A stretch of 64,000 bases of DNA from Pectobacterium colocasium (GCF_020181655.1 NZ_CP084032.1:4340001-4404000), one strand, 5' to 3'; counted from the stretch's first letter, positions 12,282-35,740 are shown. The notes: generated by a model from the letters alone, not told the origin. Made by a program: numbers and translations.

Positions 12282-12300
12282 GCTGGCTAATCTAGCCAGC
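12282..12300 (-). terminator. spc operon terminator hairpin, overlapping the alpha promoter
   Basis: GCTGGCTA and its complement flank a 3-nt loop (8-bp stem), followed on the minus strand by AATCTTTT. It lies 36 nt after the rpmJ stop. The stem also contains the -10 element of the alpha promoter. Confidence 0.6.
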
Positions 12301-12317
12301 TCAATCCAACTTTGCAA
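12289..12317 (-). promoter_or_regulatory. Alpha operon promoter
   Basis: On the minus strand TTGCAA (12317-12312) and TAGATT (12294-12289) are separated by exactly 17 nt. The position, between rpmJ and rpsM, matches the known E. coli alpha promoter. Confidence 0.75.
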
Positions 12318-12335
12318 GAAAAATATGCGAGATAA

Positions 12336-12485
<150 letters not shown>

Positions 12486-13817
12486 TTAACGGTTATAGCC
12501 TTTCAGGTTTGCTTTCTTCAATGCAGACTCATATTGACTCGACATCATCAGAGTTTGCACTTGAGCCATAAAGTCCATGATGACGACAACAACGATCAAT
12601 AAAGATGTACCCCCGAAATAGAAAGGTACTTTCATTGCGTCACGCATAAACTCCGGGATCAGGCAGATAAAAGTAATATACATCGCACCAATCAGAGTCA
12701 GGCGAGTCATCACTTTATCGATATATTTCGCCGTTTGCTCTCCCGGACGAATTCCTGGCACGAATGCACCGGACTTCTTCAGGTTATCTGCTGTTTCACG
12801 CGGGTTGAAAACCAACGCAGTGTAGAAGAAACAGAAGAAGATGATTGCAGACGCATAGAGTAACACATAAAGCGGTTGTCCGGGCTGCAAATACAGCGAA
12901 ATAGTTGTCAGCCAGTTCCAACCGGTACCGCCCCCAAACCAAGATGCAATCGTGGCAGGGAACAGAATAATACTGGAAGCGAAGATCGCGGGAATAACCC
13001 CAGCCATATTCACTTTCAGCGGTAAATGCGTACTCTGTGCTGCATAAACACGACGACCTTGTTGACGTTTCGCATAATTAACGACGATACGACGTTGACC
13101 ACGCTCAATGAAAACAACGAAGAAGGTTACTGCAAACACTAAAACTGCAACCAACAGCAACAGGAGGAAGTGCAGGTCGCCTTGCCGAGCTTGCTCGATG
13201 GTATGGCCAATGGCCGGCGGTAAACCCGCGACAATACCAGCGAAGATTATGATCGAAATACCGTTACCGATACCACGTTCAGTAATCTGTTCTCCCAGCC
13301 ACATCAGGAACATTGTCCCAGTAACCAGACTCACAACAGCGGTAAAGTAGAAAGCAAAACCTGGATTTATCACCAAGTCTTGCATTCCAGGCATATTCGG
13401 CAAACCAGTAGCAATACCGATCGACTGGAATATGGCCAATACCAAGGTACCGTAACGGGTATACTGGCTGATCTTACGACGTCCAGCTTCCCCTTCTTTC
13501 TTTATTTCAGCTAACGCAGGATGAACCACCGTCAGTAACTGGATAATAATTGACGCCGAAATATACGGCATAATACCCAGAGCAAAGATAGAAGCACGGC
13601 TGAGAGCACCACCAGAGAACATGTTAAACATTTCAATGATGGTGCCTCGCTGCTGTTCAAGCAATTTGGCAAGCACAGTGGCATCAATACCAGGAATCGG
13701 AATAAAAGAGCCAATACGGAAAACAATTAGCGCACCGATAACAAACAAAAGTCTGCGCTTCAGTTCACCAACTCCGCCTTTAGCACTCTGAAAATCTAAT
13801 CCTGGTTGTTTGGCCAT
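12486..13817 (-). CDS. secY: Preprotein translocase subunit SecY
   Basis: The pore of the SecYEG channel in the inner membrane. The 443 residues equal the E. coli length, with ten predicted TM helices, the start [30 protein letters not shown] in the plug region and the cytoplasmic loop [17 protein letters not shown]. It is the only membrane protein gene in the spc operon, between rplO and rpmJ. It would export the Sec-dependent pectate lyases encoded at 52-59 kb. Confidence 0.99.
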   Translation of the reverse strand: MAKQPGLDFQSAKGGVGELKRRLLFVIGALIVFRIGSFIPIPGIDATVLAKLLEQQRGTIIEMFNMFSGGALSRASIFALGIMPYISASIIIQLLTVVHPALAEIKKEGEAGRRKISQYTRYGTLVLAIFQSIGIATGLPNMPGMQDLVINPGFAFYFTAVVSLVTGTMFLMWLGEQITERGIGNGISIIIFAGIVAGLPPAIGHTIEQARQGDLHFLLLLLVAVLVFAVTFFVVFIERGQRRIVVNYAKRQQGRRVYAAQSTHLPLKVNMAGVIPAIFASSIILFPATIASWFGGGTGWNWLTTISLYLQPGQPLYVLLYASAIIFFCFFYTALVFNPRETADNLKKSGAFVPGIRPGEQTAKYIDKVMTRLTLIGAMYITFICLIPEFMRDAMKVPFYFGGTSLLIVVVVIMDFMAQVQTLMMSSQYESALKKANLKGYNR

Positions 13818-13824
13818 CTGCTAC

Positions 13825-14957
<1,133 letters not shown>

Positions 14958-14962
14958 CTACC

Positions 14963-15325
<363 letters not shown>

Positions 15326-15859
15326 TTACTTCTTCTTAGCCTCTTTGGTACGCACGACTTCGTCGGCGTAACGGACACCCTTGCCTTTGTAAGGCTCAGG
15401 ACGACGGTAGGCGCGTAATTCCGCAGCAACCTGACCAATAACCTGCTTATCAGCACCTTTCAGTACGATTTCAGTTTGGCTTGGGCATTCTGCAGTAATA
15501 CCTGCCGGCAGTGCATGATCTACTGGGTGTGAGAACCCAAGAGACAGGTTAACCACATTGCCTTTAACAGCAGCACGGTAACCAACACCAACCAGTTGCA
15601 GCTTCTTAGTGAAGCCTTCGGTAACACCGATAACCATTGCGTTCAACAGAGCGCGAGTGGTACCCGCCTGGGCCCATCCGTCAACGAAACCTTCGCGCGG
15701 GGCGAAAGTCAGAGCGTTGTCAGCTTGTTTCACTTCAACAGCATCGTGGATCTTACGACTCAGCTCGCCGTTTTTACCCTTAATCGAAATATCCTGACCG
15801 TTGAGTTTTACCTCTACGCCGGCAGGAATGACGACGGGTGCTTTTGCAACACGAGACAT
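15326..15859 (-). CDS. rplF: 50S ribosomal protein L6
   Basis: The 177 residues start [21 protein letters not shown] and carry the C-terminal [16 protein letters not shown] signature of L6, a two-domain protein near the factor-binding site of the 50S. It lies 12 nt after rpsH. Confidence 0.99.
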   Translation of the reverse strand: MSRVAKAPVVIPAGVEVKLNGQDISIKGKNGELSRKIHDAVEVKQADNALTFAPREGFVDGWAQAGTTRALLNAMVIGVTEGFTKKLQLVGVGYRAAVKGNVVNLSLGFSHPVDHALPAGITAECPSQTEIVLKGADKQVIGQVAAELRAYRRPEPYKGKGVRYADEVVRTKEAKKK

Positions 15860-15871
15860 TTTTCCTCCCGA

Positions 15872-16270
<399 letters not shown>

Positions 16271-16297
16271 TTACTCCCGTGATTCAATTGGTGACAA

Positions 16298-17879
<1,582 letters not shown>

Positions 17880-17944
17880 CTAATGTCAACTACTACTTTA
17901 GGACCCTTTCGGGCCATTAAATACCCCATAATTGAGGGCGCAGC

Positions 17945-17950
17945 ATTATA
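17945..17950 (-). promoter_or_regulatory. spc operon promoter -10 element
   Basis: Perfect TATAAT on the minus strand (17950-17945), in the context GCGGTGTTATAATGC that also characterises the E. coli spc promoter. The -35 region (around CCCATACC) is weak. It lies between the S10 operon terminator and rplN. Confidence 0.75.
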
Positions 17951-17974
17951 ACACCGCTTCCTTGGTATGGGTAG

Positions 17975-18005
17975 AAAAAATAAACGGCCCTTTGCAGAGC
18001 CGTTT
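17975..18005 (-). terminator. S10 operon terminator
   Basis: On the minus strand a 7-bp stem AAACGGC/GCCGTTT (18005-17999 with 17988-17982) is followed by a T-rich run (ATTTTTT). It lies 26 nt after the rpsQ stop and just before the spc promoter. Confidence 0.85.
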
Positions 18006-18030
18006 ATCATAAGAGAAGAGCGCTACTTTA

Positions 18031-19959
<1,929 letters not shown>

Positions 19960-19964
19960 CTACC

Positions 19965-20246
<282 letters not shown>

Positions 20247-20259
20247 TTATCCTCTAAGA

Positions 20260-22655
<2,396 letters not shown>

Positions 22656-22675
22656 TCAATCGCTCAATGACCTGA

Positions 22676-23163
<488 letters not shown>

Positions 23164-23169
23164 TCGCGC

Positions 23170-23197
23170 ATTATACGCAAATTGGCTGAGGAAGCAA
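23170..23197 (-). promoter_or_regulatory. S10 operon promoter
   Basis: On the minus strand TTGCTT (23197-23192) and a perfect TATAAT (23175-23170) are 16 nt apart, followed by GCGCGAGCTTACC. Layout and sequence resemble the E. coli S10 promoter. Confidence 0.85.
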
Positions 23198-23224
23198 CAA
23201 GCAGGATGAAATGATTTTAAACGC

Positions 23225-23252
23225 GGCCGGAGCAATGTGTCTGAGTCCGGCC
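23225..23252 (-). terminator. Possible bfr terminator hairpin
   Basis: A 7-bp inverted repeat GGCCGGA/TCCGGCC with a 14-nt loop lies 35 nt after the bfr stop. No strong T run follows on the minus strand (GCGTTTAAAATC), so termination is only a suggestion. Confidence 0.35.
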
Positions 23253-23286
23253 GGAGTTAGGCTATAGGGCGATTTATGACGCTATG

Positions 23287-23760
23287 TTACTCAGCTTTTA
23301 ACTGCGCTTGAAGATAGTTTTGTATACCAAGGCGTGAAATCAAATCCAACTCAGTTTCCAGCCAGTCAATGTGCCCTTCTTCATCGGCAAGAATTTCTAT
23401 CATTAAATCCCTGCTGACGTAGTCATGCACCGAATCAGCATAGGCAATCGCCTCGCGCAGATTCTTTGCACCATCCAACTCAAGTTGAAGATCAGAACGT
23501 AAAATCTCTTCAACATCTTCACCAATGTTTAACTTCCCCAAATCCTGTAAATTTGGAATGCCTTCAAGAAACAGGATACGTTCAATGTAGCGATCAGCGT
23601 GCTTCATTTCGTCAATAGACTCATGATATTCGTGATCGTTAAGACGGGTTAAGCCCCAGTTTTTAAACATTCGGGCATGAAGAAAATATTGGTTAATGGC
23701 TACCAGCTCGTTGCCCAATAACTTATTCAGGTGTGTAATGACTTTTTTATCGCCTTTCAT
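23287..23760 (-). CDS. bfr: Bacterioferritin
   Basis: A 24-subunit heme-containing iron-storage shell. All diiron ferroxidase ligands are present in 157 residues: E18, E51, H54, E94, E127 and H130. The heme ligand M52 is also there, so it is the catalytic heme form. The ATG at 23760 is preceded by GGAGGAGCATGTC. It follows bfd, which encodes the ferredoxin that reduces the heme to release iron. Confidence 0.98.
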   Translation of the reverse strand: MKGDKKVITHLNKLLGNELVAINQYFLHARMFKNWGLTRLNDHEYHESIDEMKHADRYIERILFLEGIPNLQDLGKLNIGEDVEEILRSDLQLELDGAKNLREAIAYADSVHDYVSRDLMIEILADEEGHIDWLETELDLISRLGIQNYLQAQLKAE

Positions 23761-23832
23761 GACATGCTCCTCCGCTCCAGTTCTTAAAGTGTAGAACCGG
23801 TAAGCAGAGAGTCAAAAAAACGACCCTACATT

Positions 23833-24027
23833 TTATGCTACTTCATACATGTCAGGAATTTTGGCTTGTTCTTCCTCGAAAATGACACGCGCCTGACGAA
23901 TGCACTTACCGCAGTCTGTACCAATAGGAACGAGTTTGCGTAGCTGCTGCATGGATTGAGGCTGGTGCTGACGAACAGCATTACGAATAGTTTTGTCAGA
24001 AATTGCGTTGCACAAACAAACATACAT
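23833..24027 (-). CDS. bfd: Bacterioferritin-associated ferredoxin
   Basis: A 64-residue [2Fe-2S] protein of the BFD fold that delivers electrons to bacterioferritin for iron release. The four cluster cysteines are visible as C-x-C near the start (MYVCLCN) and C-x2-C (DCGKC). An ATG at 24042 would add MSHFG, but the family begins MYVCLCN, so 24027 is used. It is immediately upstream of bfr with a 72-nt gap. Confidence 0.95.
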   Translation of the reverse strand: MYVCLCNAISDKTIRNAVRQHQPQSMQQLRKLVPIGTDCGKCIRQARVIFEEEQAKIPDMYEVA

Positions 24028-24255
24028 ACCGAAATGACTCATCGTTATCGCGAGTGTCTTTCACGCTACCTTTCGGGACACTGCAAACGGTATTTGAAAC
24101 CGCTCCTAGCGATTTTTTAATCAATCGACACATTGTAAATAAGAATTGTTTTTATTTCAATTTACATCTTATCGTTCAGATATAAAAAATCGCCGTAAGC
24201 AATTTTCAATGTTGCTTACGACGATACGACGGGTGTAGCTCTGAATCTCCGCCAT
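24028..24255. promoter_or_regulatory. bfd upstream region with AT-rich palindrome
   Basis: This stretch between bfd and the tuf terminator holds the bfd promoter. Around 24138-24160 the near-palindrome AAATAAGAATTGTTTTTATT resembles a degenerate Fur box, expected because bfd is iron-regulated in E. coli. The match to the 19-bp Fur consensus is only partial. Nothing else is recognised. Confidence 0.3.
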
Positions 24256-24282
24256 AAAAAAAGGCACCGAAGTGCCTTTTTC
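24256..24282 (-). terminator. str operon (tuf) terminator
   Basis: A 10-bp stem AAAAAGGCAC/GTGCCTTTTT (24258-24267 with 24272-24281) and 4-nt loop has a T run on both strands. It lies 22 nt after the tuf stop. Confidence 0.9.
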
Positions 24283-24303
24283 ATGCATTAAGCTTATCAG
24301 CGA

Positions 24304-25503
<1,200 letters not shown>

Positions 25504-25557
25504 TCAAATGCTCTCCCCCTATGGAGAGAGCACGGGATTTTGTTTTAACCCTGAGGC

Positions 25558-27681
<2,124 letters not shown>

Positions 27682-27768
27682 CTATATACTAGGGCGTTCA
27701 ATTTAGTTAACCCAAGCGGGTTGGCTATTTTTAGCGCCCGCTTGGTTAGCATGACTACAACGAAGGGA

Positions 27769-28820
<1,052 letters not shown>

Positions 28821-28841
28821 GAAATATACAAAAATTCAGCG

Positions 28842-29129
28842 TTACCACGCGAGTTGCTGCGGGTGCTCCACTGTCAGTTGAACAAATTTATTATAGTCAA
28901 TGAGTACGACACTGTTTGAAATTTGTTCAGCCATGCCTCTCGCTACGACATCAGGCCGGAGCGCATAGAGAGGAACTGACGAATCCAGAAGACGATGGAT
29001 AATGCTGCCACCAGCCAGAGCCGCGATAACACCATCCTGCAGTAGGACGACAACATCGCCGTTACCCAAGCTACGCAATAGCGTATCGAGGTCAGCGTGA
29101 TAAGGGGAGCATGAGAGCGTATGCAGCAT
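28842..29129 (-). CDS. tusB: tRNA 2-thiouridine sulfurtransferase complex subunit TusB
   Basis: A 95-residue DsrH-like protein (MLHTLSCSPYHADLDTLLR ... VVLLQDGVIAAL). It is part of the hexameric TusBCD relay that carries persulfide sulfur from TusA to TusE for s2U34 of tRNA. It is the last gene of yheO-tusD-tusC-tusB, just upstream of the str promoter, as in E. coli. Confidence 0.94.
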   Translation of the reverse strand: MLHTLSCSPYHADLDTLLRSLGNGDVVVLLQDGVIAALAGGSIIHRLLDSSVPLYALRPDVVARGMAEQISNSVVLIDYNKFVQLTVEHPQQLAW

Positions 29130-29147
29130 AAATGGAGAGATCCGTCG

Positions 29148-29507
29148 CTAGAATGAAAGGATAGAATGATAGCTAGCCAGTTTGCTGCGCCAGGCTTCCG
29201 GCGCTAACAGCTCCACATCCAAAACCCAGTCGGTATCGATATTCAATCCACGCTGACGCACGGACGTTTCGCACAGATAGCAACTGTCGATATCGTACAG
29301 CGGCAGCACGCCAAACGTTGCGATGTAATTACGCATCAAAATCTGCTCTGGCTGCTGCTGCGGCAGCAGTTGAAATACACCGTCGCCGACAAAAAACACG
29401 CCAATGTCTTCCGTCAGAGCAGACATCGCCAACAGCGCATCCAATCCCTCTCGCCCGGACGCGTTACCATGTGGGGAATGCGTAAAAACAAATGCGACTC
29501 GCTTCAT
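29148..29507 (-). CDS. tusC: tRNA 2-thiouridine sulfurtransferase complex subunit TusC
   Basis: A 119-residue DsrF-like protein ([29 protein letters not shown]). It is structural within TusBCD and lacks the catalytic cysteine position of TusD. It lies 9 nt after tusD and 18 nt before tusB. Confidence 0.95.
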   Translation of the reverse strand: MKRVAFVFTHSPHGNASGREGLDALLAMSALTEDIGVFFVGDGVFQLLPQQQPEQILMRNYIATFGVLPLYDIDSCYLCETSVRQRGLNIDTDWVLDVELLAPEAWRSKLASYHSILSF

Positions 29508-29516
29508 AACACTACC

Positions 29517-29906
29517 TTAAAACTGAATAACCCGATCGCAGGTCAGCACCGATTGCGCTAGCTCCCCCAACCCGCTAAGAACAAAGCCGGGTTGCAGGTT
29601 TGCACCGGCAAGATTGAGCTGGGTGGCTTGCTGTGCATCGGTTACGCCTCGGCGCAGCGCAGCAGCAACACAGACATTCAGCGCCACCTGATGCGTTGCC
29701 CCCAACTGCTGCCAGGCGCGTACAAGATCAAACTCATCATTAGCGGGCGACGTCAGTTGGTTGGCATTCAACACGCCTTCCCGATAGAAGAACACACTTT
29801 TCAAGCTGTGCCCCTCCGCCAACAGCGCCTGCGCAAACTGCAACGCGCTGCTCGCCTGCTGTGTGCCATAGGCAGGGCCAGTCACCAGCAAACAGTAACT
29901 CAGCAT
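29517..29906 (-). CDS. tusD: tRNA 2-thiouridine sulfurtransferase TusD
   Basis: The catalytic sulfur-carrying subunit of TusBCD. Its 129 residues contain [21 protein letters not shown] and the active cysteine in [13 protein letters not shown] (C79, equivalent to E. coli C78). A TTG at 29909 is possible, but the ATG at 29906 overlaps the yheO stop as TGATG and gives the usual length. Confidence 0.95.
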   Translation of the reverse strand: MLSYCLLVTGPAYGTQQASSALQFAQALLAEGHSLKSVFFYREGVLNANQLTSPANDEFDLVRAWQQLGATHQVALNVCVAAALRRGVTDAQQATQLNLAGANLQPGFVLSGLGELAQSVLTCDRVIQF

Positions 29907-30628
29907 CAACGTTCGTGCCCGCTGAAGTCGCCGCTTTTGAATTGACGGATATAAAGGTAGACCGTGTGTTTGGAAATATTGAGACGTTCAGCGACCTGGT
30001 TGATGGCGTCTTTAATATCAAAGATGCCTTTCTCATACAGGCTCAGTACGATCTGGCGATTTTTCGCATTATTGGAGACATTGCGATCCGCATTGACTTC
30101 CTCAATAGAGAATTCCAACGTTTGTGCAACAAGGTCATCAACGGATGACGCAAAGTTAACAGAAGAGGCGGCATCATGCGTTTCAGGTGGAATAAAAGTC
30201 TGCACGATCTGGGAGAAAGGCACATCCAGATTCATGTTGATACACAGCAGTCCAATCACGCGCTGATCGCGATTACGGATTGCAATCGTGACTGACTTCA
30301 TCAACACACCGCTTTTTGCGCGGGTAAAATAGGCCTTCGATACGCTGCTATCCTCACCTGCCATGTCATGCAGCATACGCAATGCAAGATCCGTAATCGG
30401 CGAGCCAATCTTCCTGCCGGTATGCTCTCCATTCGCAATACGCACGGCGGAACATTTAAGATCCTCAAGCGAGTGCAACACAATCTCACAATGCTCGCCA
30501 ATCAACATGGCCAAGCCATCAACCACCGCTTCATATGATTTCAGGATCTCATAGTCCGTCTGGCTGAAAGGACGTTCATCCAGCAAATCAAGCTCATAAG
30601 ATTCGCCAGATACAAGCGAATTAGACAT
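29906..30628 (-). CDS. yheO: YheO family PAS-like/HTH regulator
   Basis: The 240 residues match E. coli YheO: an N-terminal PAS-like YheO domain (about 20-130, [31 protein letters not shown]) and a C-terminal helix-turn-helix (about 195-235, [23 protein letters not shown]). It is presumed a transcription factor; the target is unknown. The frame is open to 30703, into the ERIC repeat, but the ATG at 30628 has GAGGGTGGTG before it and matches family length. It heads the tusDCB unit. Confidence 0.93.
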   Translation of the reverse strand: MSNSLVSGESYELDLLDERPFSQTDYEILKSYEAVVDGLAMLIGEHCEIVLHSLEDLKCSAVRIANGEHTGRKIGSPITDLALRMLHDMAGEDSSVSKAYFTRAKSGVLMKSVTIAIRNRDQRVIGLLCINMNLDVPFSQIVQTFIPPETHDAASSVNFASSVDDLVAQTLEFSIEEVNADRNVSNNAKNRQIVLSLYEKGIFDIKDAINQVAERLNISKHTVYLYIRQFKSGDFSGHER

Positions 30629-30661
30629 GGCAGACACCACCCTCAGCATCATTATCCCCAC

Positions 30662-30846
30662 AATAATTCGAGTTGCGTGACAAAACGTTAGCGTTTTGAA
30701 CAACGCTCTGCGTTGACCCTTTAGGGCAAGGCCGATTCATGGCCTTGTAACGCAGCAACCGCACAAATCCCCGGGGCTTACTCAGGTAAGTGACTGGGGT
30801 GAGTCAGGGCGGCCAACGCACAAGCAGCTTGAAGTATTACGGGTAT
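30662..30846 (+). repeat. ERIC (IRU) repeat with internal insertion
   Basis: The right part carries the ERIC core GGGGCTTACTCAGGTAAGT then GACTGGGGTGAG (30774-30803), continuing CCAACGCA...AGCTTGAAGTATTACGGGTAT. The left end is AATAATTCGAGTTGC, also ERIC consensus. Between them lies a block of about 70 nt (30677-30750) absent from the 127-bp consensus. Insertions of this size in ERICs are known from Yersinia and relatives. Confidence 0.85.
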
Positions 30847-30920
30847 CTTTATTTTGTATTGACAAGGGACATAGTCTAGCAAATGTCCACTCTCGCGTCC
30901 CTGAATTTAACGGGCTACCT

Positions 30921-30953
30921 CTTAAGGTTGTATTAATTTAATCCCGCTAGAGT
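30921..30953 (+). promoter_or_regulatory. Candidate PmrA box and promoter of eptA
   Basis: CTTAAG (30921-30926), 5 nt, then ATTAAT (30932-30937) matches the PmrA direct repeat YTTAAK-N5-YTTAAK with one mismatch. A -10-like TAGAGT (30948-30953) lies 10 nt downstream, the arrangement of PmrA-activated promoters. Since pmrA is in the operon, this implies positive autoregulation. Function is inferred. Confidence 0.7.
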
Positions 30954-30998
30954 CTGCGTCTTCTTTCCTCTCACTCATGGAAATCACGAGAGACGTAT

Positions 30999-32645
30999 AT
31001 GAAAAAACGAATACCGATGGGCAGACCACACCTGAGCAGCATCACGTTCGTACTGATTTTTTCTGCCTTTATTACTCTGGTTCAGAACATCGCTTACTAT
31101 CGTCAGACGCTGCAACTGCTGGACATGACAGACTGGATCAATATTCCTTTCTTTCTCAGCATGCCCGTCGTGATCTTCGCGGTGCTGAATATTATTTTCA
31201 CTCTTCTGGCAGTACCTTATCTGCGTAAGGCCGTGATTGTTTTCTTCCTGCTGAGCGGCGCCGCCGCGCAGTACTTCATGTTGAACTACGGCATTATCAT
31301 TGACCGCACCATGATCCAGAATATTCTGGAGACAACGGCCAGCGAATCTTTTTCACTGCTTACGCCACAGCTTGTCACGTGGGTATTCTTCATTGGCGTC
31401 ATTCCTGCCGCACTCGCCATCTGGATAAAAATAAAACCCGCTAAGCCGACAACGCTCTATATTGGCATGCGCTTTCTTAGCGTTATTATTTCGTTATTCG
31501 CCATTTTATCTGTCGCGGCCTTCTTTTATAAAGATTACGCCTCGTTCATGCGTAATAACAAAGAGCTGGTAAAAGCGATTACGCCCAGCAACATTGTGGC
31601 AGCCAGCTTGTCCTACCATAAACACAGCGCGCTGGCTAATTTACCCCTGGAGCAAATCGGCCTGGATGCTCACAAAGTGTCGTCACCGTCCCCGACGGCA
31701 AAAAAGAACCTGGTTATTCTGGTCGTGGGAGAGACATCCCGGGCACAAAACTTTTCGCTGGGCGGCTACGAGAAAGAAACGAATCCGCTGCTGGCAAAAG
31801 ACAATGTGGTTTATTTTGAAAACACCTCATCGTGCGGTACCTCAACGGGCGTCTCTGTTCCCTGCATGTTCTCCAACATGCCACGCCAAAGCTTTAACGG
31901 TGACTTAGCGAGCCATCAGGAAGGGCTGCTGGATATATTACAACGGGCAAAGGTTAACGTACTCTGGCAGGAAAATGACGGCGGCTGCAAAGATGCCTGT
32001 ACGCGTGTGCCAACCGTTGATGTGACATCGCTGAAGCTGCCGGAACTATGCACCAACGGCGAATGCCATGATGAAGCGTTATTTCACGGCGTCGAAGACT
32101 ATATTAATAAGCTCGATAATGACGGGATTATCGTATTACATACGATAGGTAGCCACGGCCCGAGCTATTACCAGCGCTACCCTGATGCCTTTAAGAAATT
32201 TACCCCAACGTGTGATACCAACCAGATTCAAACCTGTACGCAGGAAGCGCTGACCAACACGTATGACAATACGATCCTGTATGTCGATTTTGTTGTGGAT
32301 AAAGCGATCAATTTATTGAAACAGCATCAGGATAAATTTAATACCTCACTGGTTTACCTGTCCGACCACGGCGAATCATTAGGAGAAAACGGTATCTACC
32401 TGCACAGCATGCCCTACTCTATTGCGCCGCAGCAGCAAACGCACGTGCCAATGCTGATGTGGTTATCGCCGGGTTACCAGCAACAACAGGCCATTCAGGA
32501 CACCTGTCTGCGCCAGAACGCGAAACAGCAGGCGTATTCGCAAGATAATCTTTTCCATACCATACTGGGGATGTTTACTATCGCCACGAAAGAATATCAG
32601 CTTCAGCTCGATATCCTCCAGCCGTGCAGGGACAAGGCAACATGA
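30999..32645 (+). CDS. eptA: Lipid A phosphoethanolamine transferase EptA (PmrC)
   Basis: Adds phosphoethanolamine to lipid A at the outer face of the inner membrane, lowering its negative charge and giving cationic peptide resistance. The 548 residues have five N-terminal TM helices (about 14-180) and a periplasmic alkaline-phosphatase-like domain. Visible catalytic residues are E245 ([11 protein letters not shown]), nucleophile T281 ([15 protein letters not shown]), D456 and H457 ([11 protein letters not shown]) and H469. Paired cysteines stabilise the domain. Its stop overlaps pmrA as ATGA. In E. coli the operon is elsewhere. Confidence 0.95.
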   Translation: MKKRIPMGRPHLSSITFVLIFSAFITLVQNIAYYRQTLQLLDMTDWINIPFFLSMPVVIFAVLNIIFTLLAVPYLRKAVIVFFLLSGAAAQYFMLNYGIIIDRTMIQNILETTASESFSLLTPQLVTWVFFIGVIPAALAIWIKIKPAKPTTLYIGMRFLSVIISLFAILSVAAFFYKDYASFMRNNKELVKAITPSNIVAASLSYHKHSALANLPLEQIGLDAHKVSSPSPTAKKNLVILVVGETSRAQNFSLGGYEKETNPLLAKDNVVYFENTSSCGTSTGVSVPCMFSNMPRQSFNGDLASHQEGLLDILQRAKVNVLWQENDGGCKDACTRVPTVDVTSLKLPELCTNGECHDEALFHGVEDYINKLDNDGIIVLHTIGSHGPSYYQRYPDAFKKFTPTCDTNQIQTCTQEALTNTYDNTILYVDFVVDKAINLLKQHQDKFNTSLVYLSDHGESLGENGIYLHSMPYSIAPQQQTHVPMLMWLSPGYQQQQAIQDTCLRQNAKQQAYSQDNLFHTILGMFTIATKEYQLQLDILQPCRDKAT

Positions 32646-33310
32646 AACTATTGATTGTTGAAGACGATAAGCTGTTGCAGGAAGGATTATTACTGGCATT
32701 GAGTCACGAAGGTTATGCCTGCGATTGCGCAGGCACAGCCAAAGAAGCAGATGCGCTCATCAGCAGCGCACACTACAGTCTTGTTATTCTCGATTTGGGT
32801 TTACCTGACGAAGATGGTCTTACTTTGCTCACTCGCTGGCGTAAAAACGATTACCAACATCCCGTGCTCATCTTAACGGCACGGGATAACGTCGACGATC
32901 GCGTTAATGGGCTGGATGTGGGCGCAGACGATTATCTTGCTAAACCGTTCGCATTGACGGAATTACAGGCGCGTGTACGCGCGCTGATTCGACGCAACCA
33001 AGGCTCAAGCAACAGCTTGATACAGGTTGACAACATCACGCTAGATTTAAACAATCAGCAGGTTTTGGTCGACGGCAAGCCTGTCGTGCTGACACCAAAA
33101 GAATTCGCGATACTGTCTCGTTTGGTACTAAAAGCAGGCTCTCAGGTGCATCGAGAAGTTCTGCATCAGGATATTTACTCCTGGAGCGATGACCCGTCTT
33201 CTAACTCTCTGGAAGTGCATATCCATAACCTGCGGCAAAAAATCGGGAAAGACCGTATCCGAACCCTACGAGGCTTTGGCTATCTGCTGACTAAAGGTGA
33301 ACAACCATGA
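32642..33310 (+). CDS. pmrA: Response regulator PmrA/BasR
   Basis: OmpR-class regulator of 222 residues, the same length as E. coli BasR. The receiver domain (1-115) has phosphoacceptor D51 ([12 protein letters not shown]), acidic E7/D8/D9 and K in DDYLAKPF. The C-terminal winged helix contains [23 protein letters not shown] and [15 protein letters not shown]. The start ATG at 32642 overlaps the eptA stop; an in-frame start at 32624 inside eptA is less likely. Confidence 0.94.
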   Translation: MKLLIVEDDKLLQEGLLLALSHEGYACDCAGTAKEADALISSAHYSLVILDLGLPDEDGLTLLTRWRKNDYQHPVLILTARDNVDDRVNGLDVGADDYLAKPFALTELQARVRALIRRNQGSSNSLIQVDNITLDLNNQQVLVDGKPVVLTPKEFAILSRLVLKAGSQVHREVLHQDIYSWSDDPSSNSLEVHIHNLRQKIGKDRIRTLRGFGYLLTKGEQP

Positions 33311-34395
33311 AAGACGATGCCGTCATCAGCATGCGTCTGCGTTTAGTGCTGGCACTGGGTGGTATTTTACTGGTTTGCCAAATGATTAGCGTATTTTGGC
33401 TCTGGCACGAAAGCGAAGAGCAGATCAACCTGCTAGTCGATAAATCGCTCAGCGCCAGCGCCCAGAACATACAGATCGATCAAGAAATTAATGAGGCAAT
33501 TGCCTCGTTGAGTGTTCCAAGTCTGGTGATGGTTATACTGACATTGCTCATGTGTGTTCAGGCGGTCAATTGGATCACTCGTCCACTTTCCCGTTTGCAG
33601 GAAGAATTACAGGAGCGCACCGCCGAAAATCTGGAACCCTTACCACAACAGAGTGACATAAAAGAGATCGCGGCCGTCACACACAGTATCAACCAGCTTT
33701 TTCAACGTCTGGACGAAACGTTGAAACGCGACAGGCAATTTACTGCGGATGTCGCACATGAATTACGCACCCCGTTATCCGGTATTCGGTTACATCTCGA
33801 ATTATACCAACAGCAGCATCAGATTGACGCCAGCGCCCTTATCAAACGCATTGATAAAATGGTGAAAACTGTCGAGCAGTTGTTGTTACTCGCCCGTGCA
33901 GGACAAGATTTTTCAGCAGGCCATCACCAGAATGTTGCATTACTGAGAGACGTCATTTTTCCCATGCAGGATGAACTGACTGAGATGCTGCAAAAGCGCC
34001 AGCAGACATTGAGGTTGACCTTACCCCAAGACGATACCGTCATTCGCGGTGATGCCACCCTCCTTCAGCTACTGTTACGCAATCTGGTAGAAAATGCCTA
34101 CCGTTATAGCCCGGAAGCCAGCCAGATCACCGTGAGTCTGAAAACATTGCAACATCTTGAATTGCAGGTCGAAGATGAAGGTCCGGGTATTGATGAAAGC
34201 AAGGTTGGTGAGCTGAGCAAGGCATTTGTCCGCATGGACAGCCGCTATGGCGGTATCGGCCTCGGACTGAGTATCGTGACACGCATTGCTCAATTGCACG
34301 ATGGGCAGTTTTTCCTGAGTAATCGACCGCAAGGTTCCGGCACCCTCGCCCGCGTGGTGCTTACCATCCCTGACGAATCCCCAGACGCCGTCTGA
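33307..34395 (+). CDS. pmrB: Sensor histidine kinase PmrB/BasS
   Basis: Inner-membrane kinase of 362 residues with TM1 (about 11-33), a short periplasmic loop (34-70), TM2 (72-90) and HAMP-like linker. The H-box is [15 protein letters not shown] with H151, followed by N, G1 and G2 boxes ([28 protein letters not shown]). The loop keeps two ExxE motifs (ESEE 35-38, EINE 60-63), the pattern that senses Fe(III) in Salmonella PmrB. Its start overlaps the pmrA stop as ATGA. Confidence 0.94.
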   Translation: MKDDAVISMRLRLVLALGGILLVCQMISVFWLWHESEEQINLLVDKSLSASAQNIQIDQEINEAIASLSVPSLVMVILTLLMCVQAVNWITRPLSRLQEELQERTAENLEPLPQQSDIKEIAAVTHSINQLFQRLDETLKRDRQFTADVAHELRTPLSGIRLHLELYQQQHQIDASALIKRIDKMVKTVEQLLLLARAGQDFSAGHHQNVALLRDVIFPMQDELTEMLQKRQQTLRLTLPQDDTVIRGDATLLQLLLRNLVENAYRYSPEASQITVSLKTLQHLELQVEDEGPGIDESKVGELSKAFVRMDSRYGGIGLGLSIVTRIAQLHDGQFFLSNRPQGSGTLARVVLTIPDESPDAV

Positions 34396-34468
34396 ACGAC
34401 AATATAAGCGGTAGCACACATTTCTTTAAGGTTGGACGGCACATCCCTGTGCAACAACCTCGCCTGCC

Positions 34469-35740
34469 TTATTGGTACACCGGATAACGTCGGCACAGCG
34501 CCACGACCTGCTGACGCACACGATCGCGTACTGCCGTTAATGCGTCATTTCCGTCGCCCAGCCCATCCAGCACGTCACATAACCATCCCGCCAGTTGTTC
34601 GCATTCCACCACACCAAAACCGCGCGTCGTCACGGCTGGCGTTCCAATGCGCAGACCTGAGGTCACAAAGGGGGAACGCGGGTCGTTAGGCACCGAGTTC
34701 TTGTTTGTCGTGATGTAAGCCTCGCTCAGGGCAGCATCGGCATCCTTACCGGTGTAGGGTCTGGCGGACAGATCGATCAGCATTAAATGGTTGTCGGTAC
34801 CATCAGAGACAATCTTGTAGCCGCGCAGTTGGAGGACGCGAGCCATGGCACGAGCGTTGGCCACGACCTGGCGTTGATAAACCGTGAATTCGGGACGCAA
34901 CGCTTCCTTGAATGCCACCGCTTTGGCTGCGATAACGTGCATCAACGGACCGCCCTGAATACCGGGGAACACGGCGGAGTTAAGCTTTTTGTAGAATTCC
35001 TCACTCTGCCCTTTGGCTAAAATAATCCCACCGCGCGGGCCACGCAGCGTTTTATGGGTTGTACTGGTGACGACGTGCGCATGAGGGAGCGGGTTCGGGT
35101 ACTCTCCGGCTGCGACCAACCCCGCGACATGAGCCATGTCCACCCAGAAGATAGCGCCCACCTTGTCAGCAATCGCGCGCATACGCGCCCAATCTTTGTG
35201 ACGAGAATAGGCGGAGAACCCGCCAATTAACATCCTTGGCCGGGTTTCCAACGCAATACGCTCCATTTCATCGTAGTCGATCAGCCCCGTATCGGGGTTT
35301 AATCCATAAGGGACGATGTTGTAGTGGCGACCAGAAAAGTTGGAGGGGTTACCATGGGTCAGATGCCCGCCCTGAGCGAGATTCATGCCCATCACGGTAT
35401 CACCCGGATTCGTCAACGCCAGAAACACGGCCGCATTAGCCTGAGCGCCAGCATGGGGCTGGACGTTAGCATAATCGCAGTCAAACAGCGCTTTGGCCCG
35501 CTCGATAGCCAAACGTTCGGCCACGTCGACATATTCACAGCCGCTGTAGTAGCGTTTATCAGGGTAGCCTTCCGCATATTTGTTGGTGAACACAGAGTTC
35601 TGGATCGCCATCACCAGCGGGCTGGCATAGTTCTCTGAGGCGATGAGTTCAATGTGGGTTTCCTGCCGCTGTTCTTCATGCCGGATGGCGTCGGCCAGTT
35701 CCGGGTCGAAGTCGGTGAGGGTAAGAGAAGCGTCATACAT
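34469..35740 (-). CDS. Serine hydroxymethyltransferase, accessory paralogue
   Basis: PLP enzyme interconverting serine and glycine with transfer of a one-carbon unit to THF. The 423 residues contain [30 protein letters not shown], the PLP lysine in [14 protein letters not shown] (K230 from this start) and [17 protein letters not shown] lies 8 nt before the ATG at 35740, favouring it over the ATG at 35746. The E. coli glyA neighbours (hmp, csiE side) are absent, so this is probably a second copy, glyA2. It forms a unit with the upstream YggS-like gene, 32 nt away. Confidence 0.9.
   Translation of the reverse strand: MYDASLTLTDFDPELADAIRHEEQRQETHIELIASENYASPLVMAIQNSVFTNKYAEGYPDKRYYSGCEYVDVAERLAIERAKALFDCDYANVQPHAGAQANAAVFLALTNPGDTVMGMNLAQGGHLTHGNPSNFSGRHYNIVPYGLNPDTGLIDYDEMERIALETRPRMLIGGFSAYSRHKDWARMRAIADKVGAIFWVDMAHVAGLVAAGEYPNPLPHAHVVTSTTHKTLRGPRGGIILAKGQSEEFYKKLNSAVFPGIQGGPLMHVIAAKAVAFKEALRPEFTVYQRQVVANARAMARVLQLRGYKIVSDGTDNHLMLIDLSARPYTGKDADAALSEAYITTNKNSVPNDPRSPFVTSGLRIGTPAVTTRGFGVVECEQLAGWLCDVLDGLGDGNDALTAVRDRVRQQVVALCRRYPVYQ

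Larger units (their letters stand above)
30629..30998. other. yheO-eptA intergenic region
   Basis: 370 nt with no gene. It contains an ERIC-type repeat (30662-30846) and a TTGACA hexamer at 30859. A GGACAT/ATGTCC inverted repeat lies at 30867-30872 and 30883-30888, and a PmrA-box-like pair at 30921-30937 precedes eptA. Confidence 0.7.
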
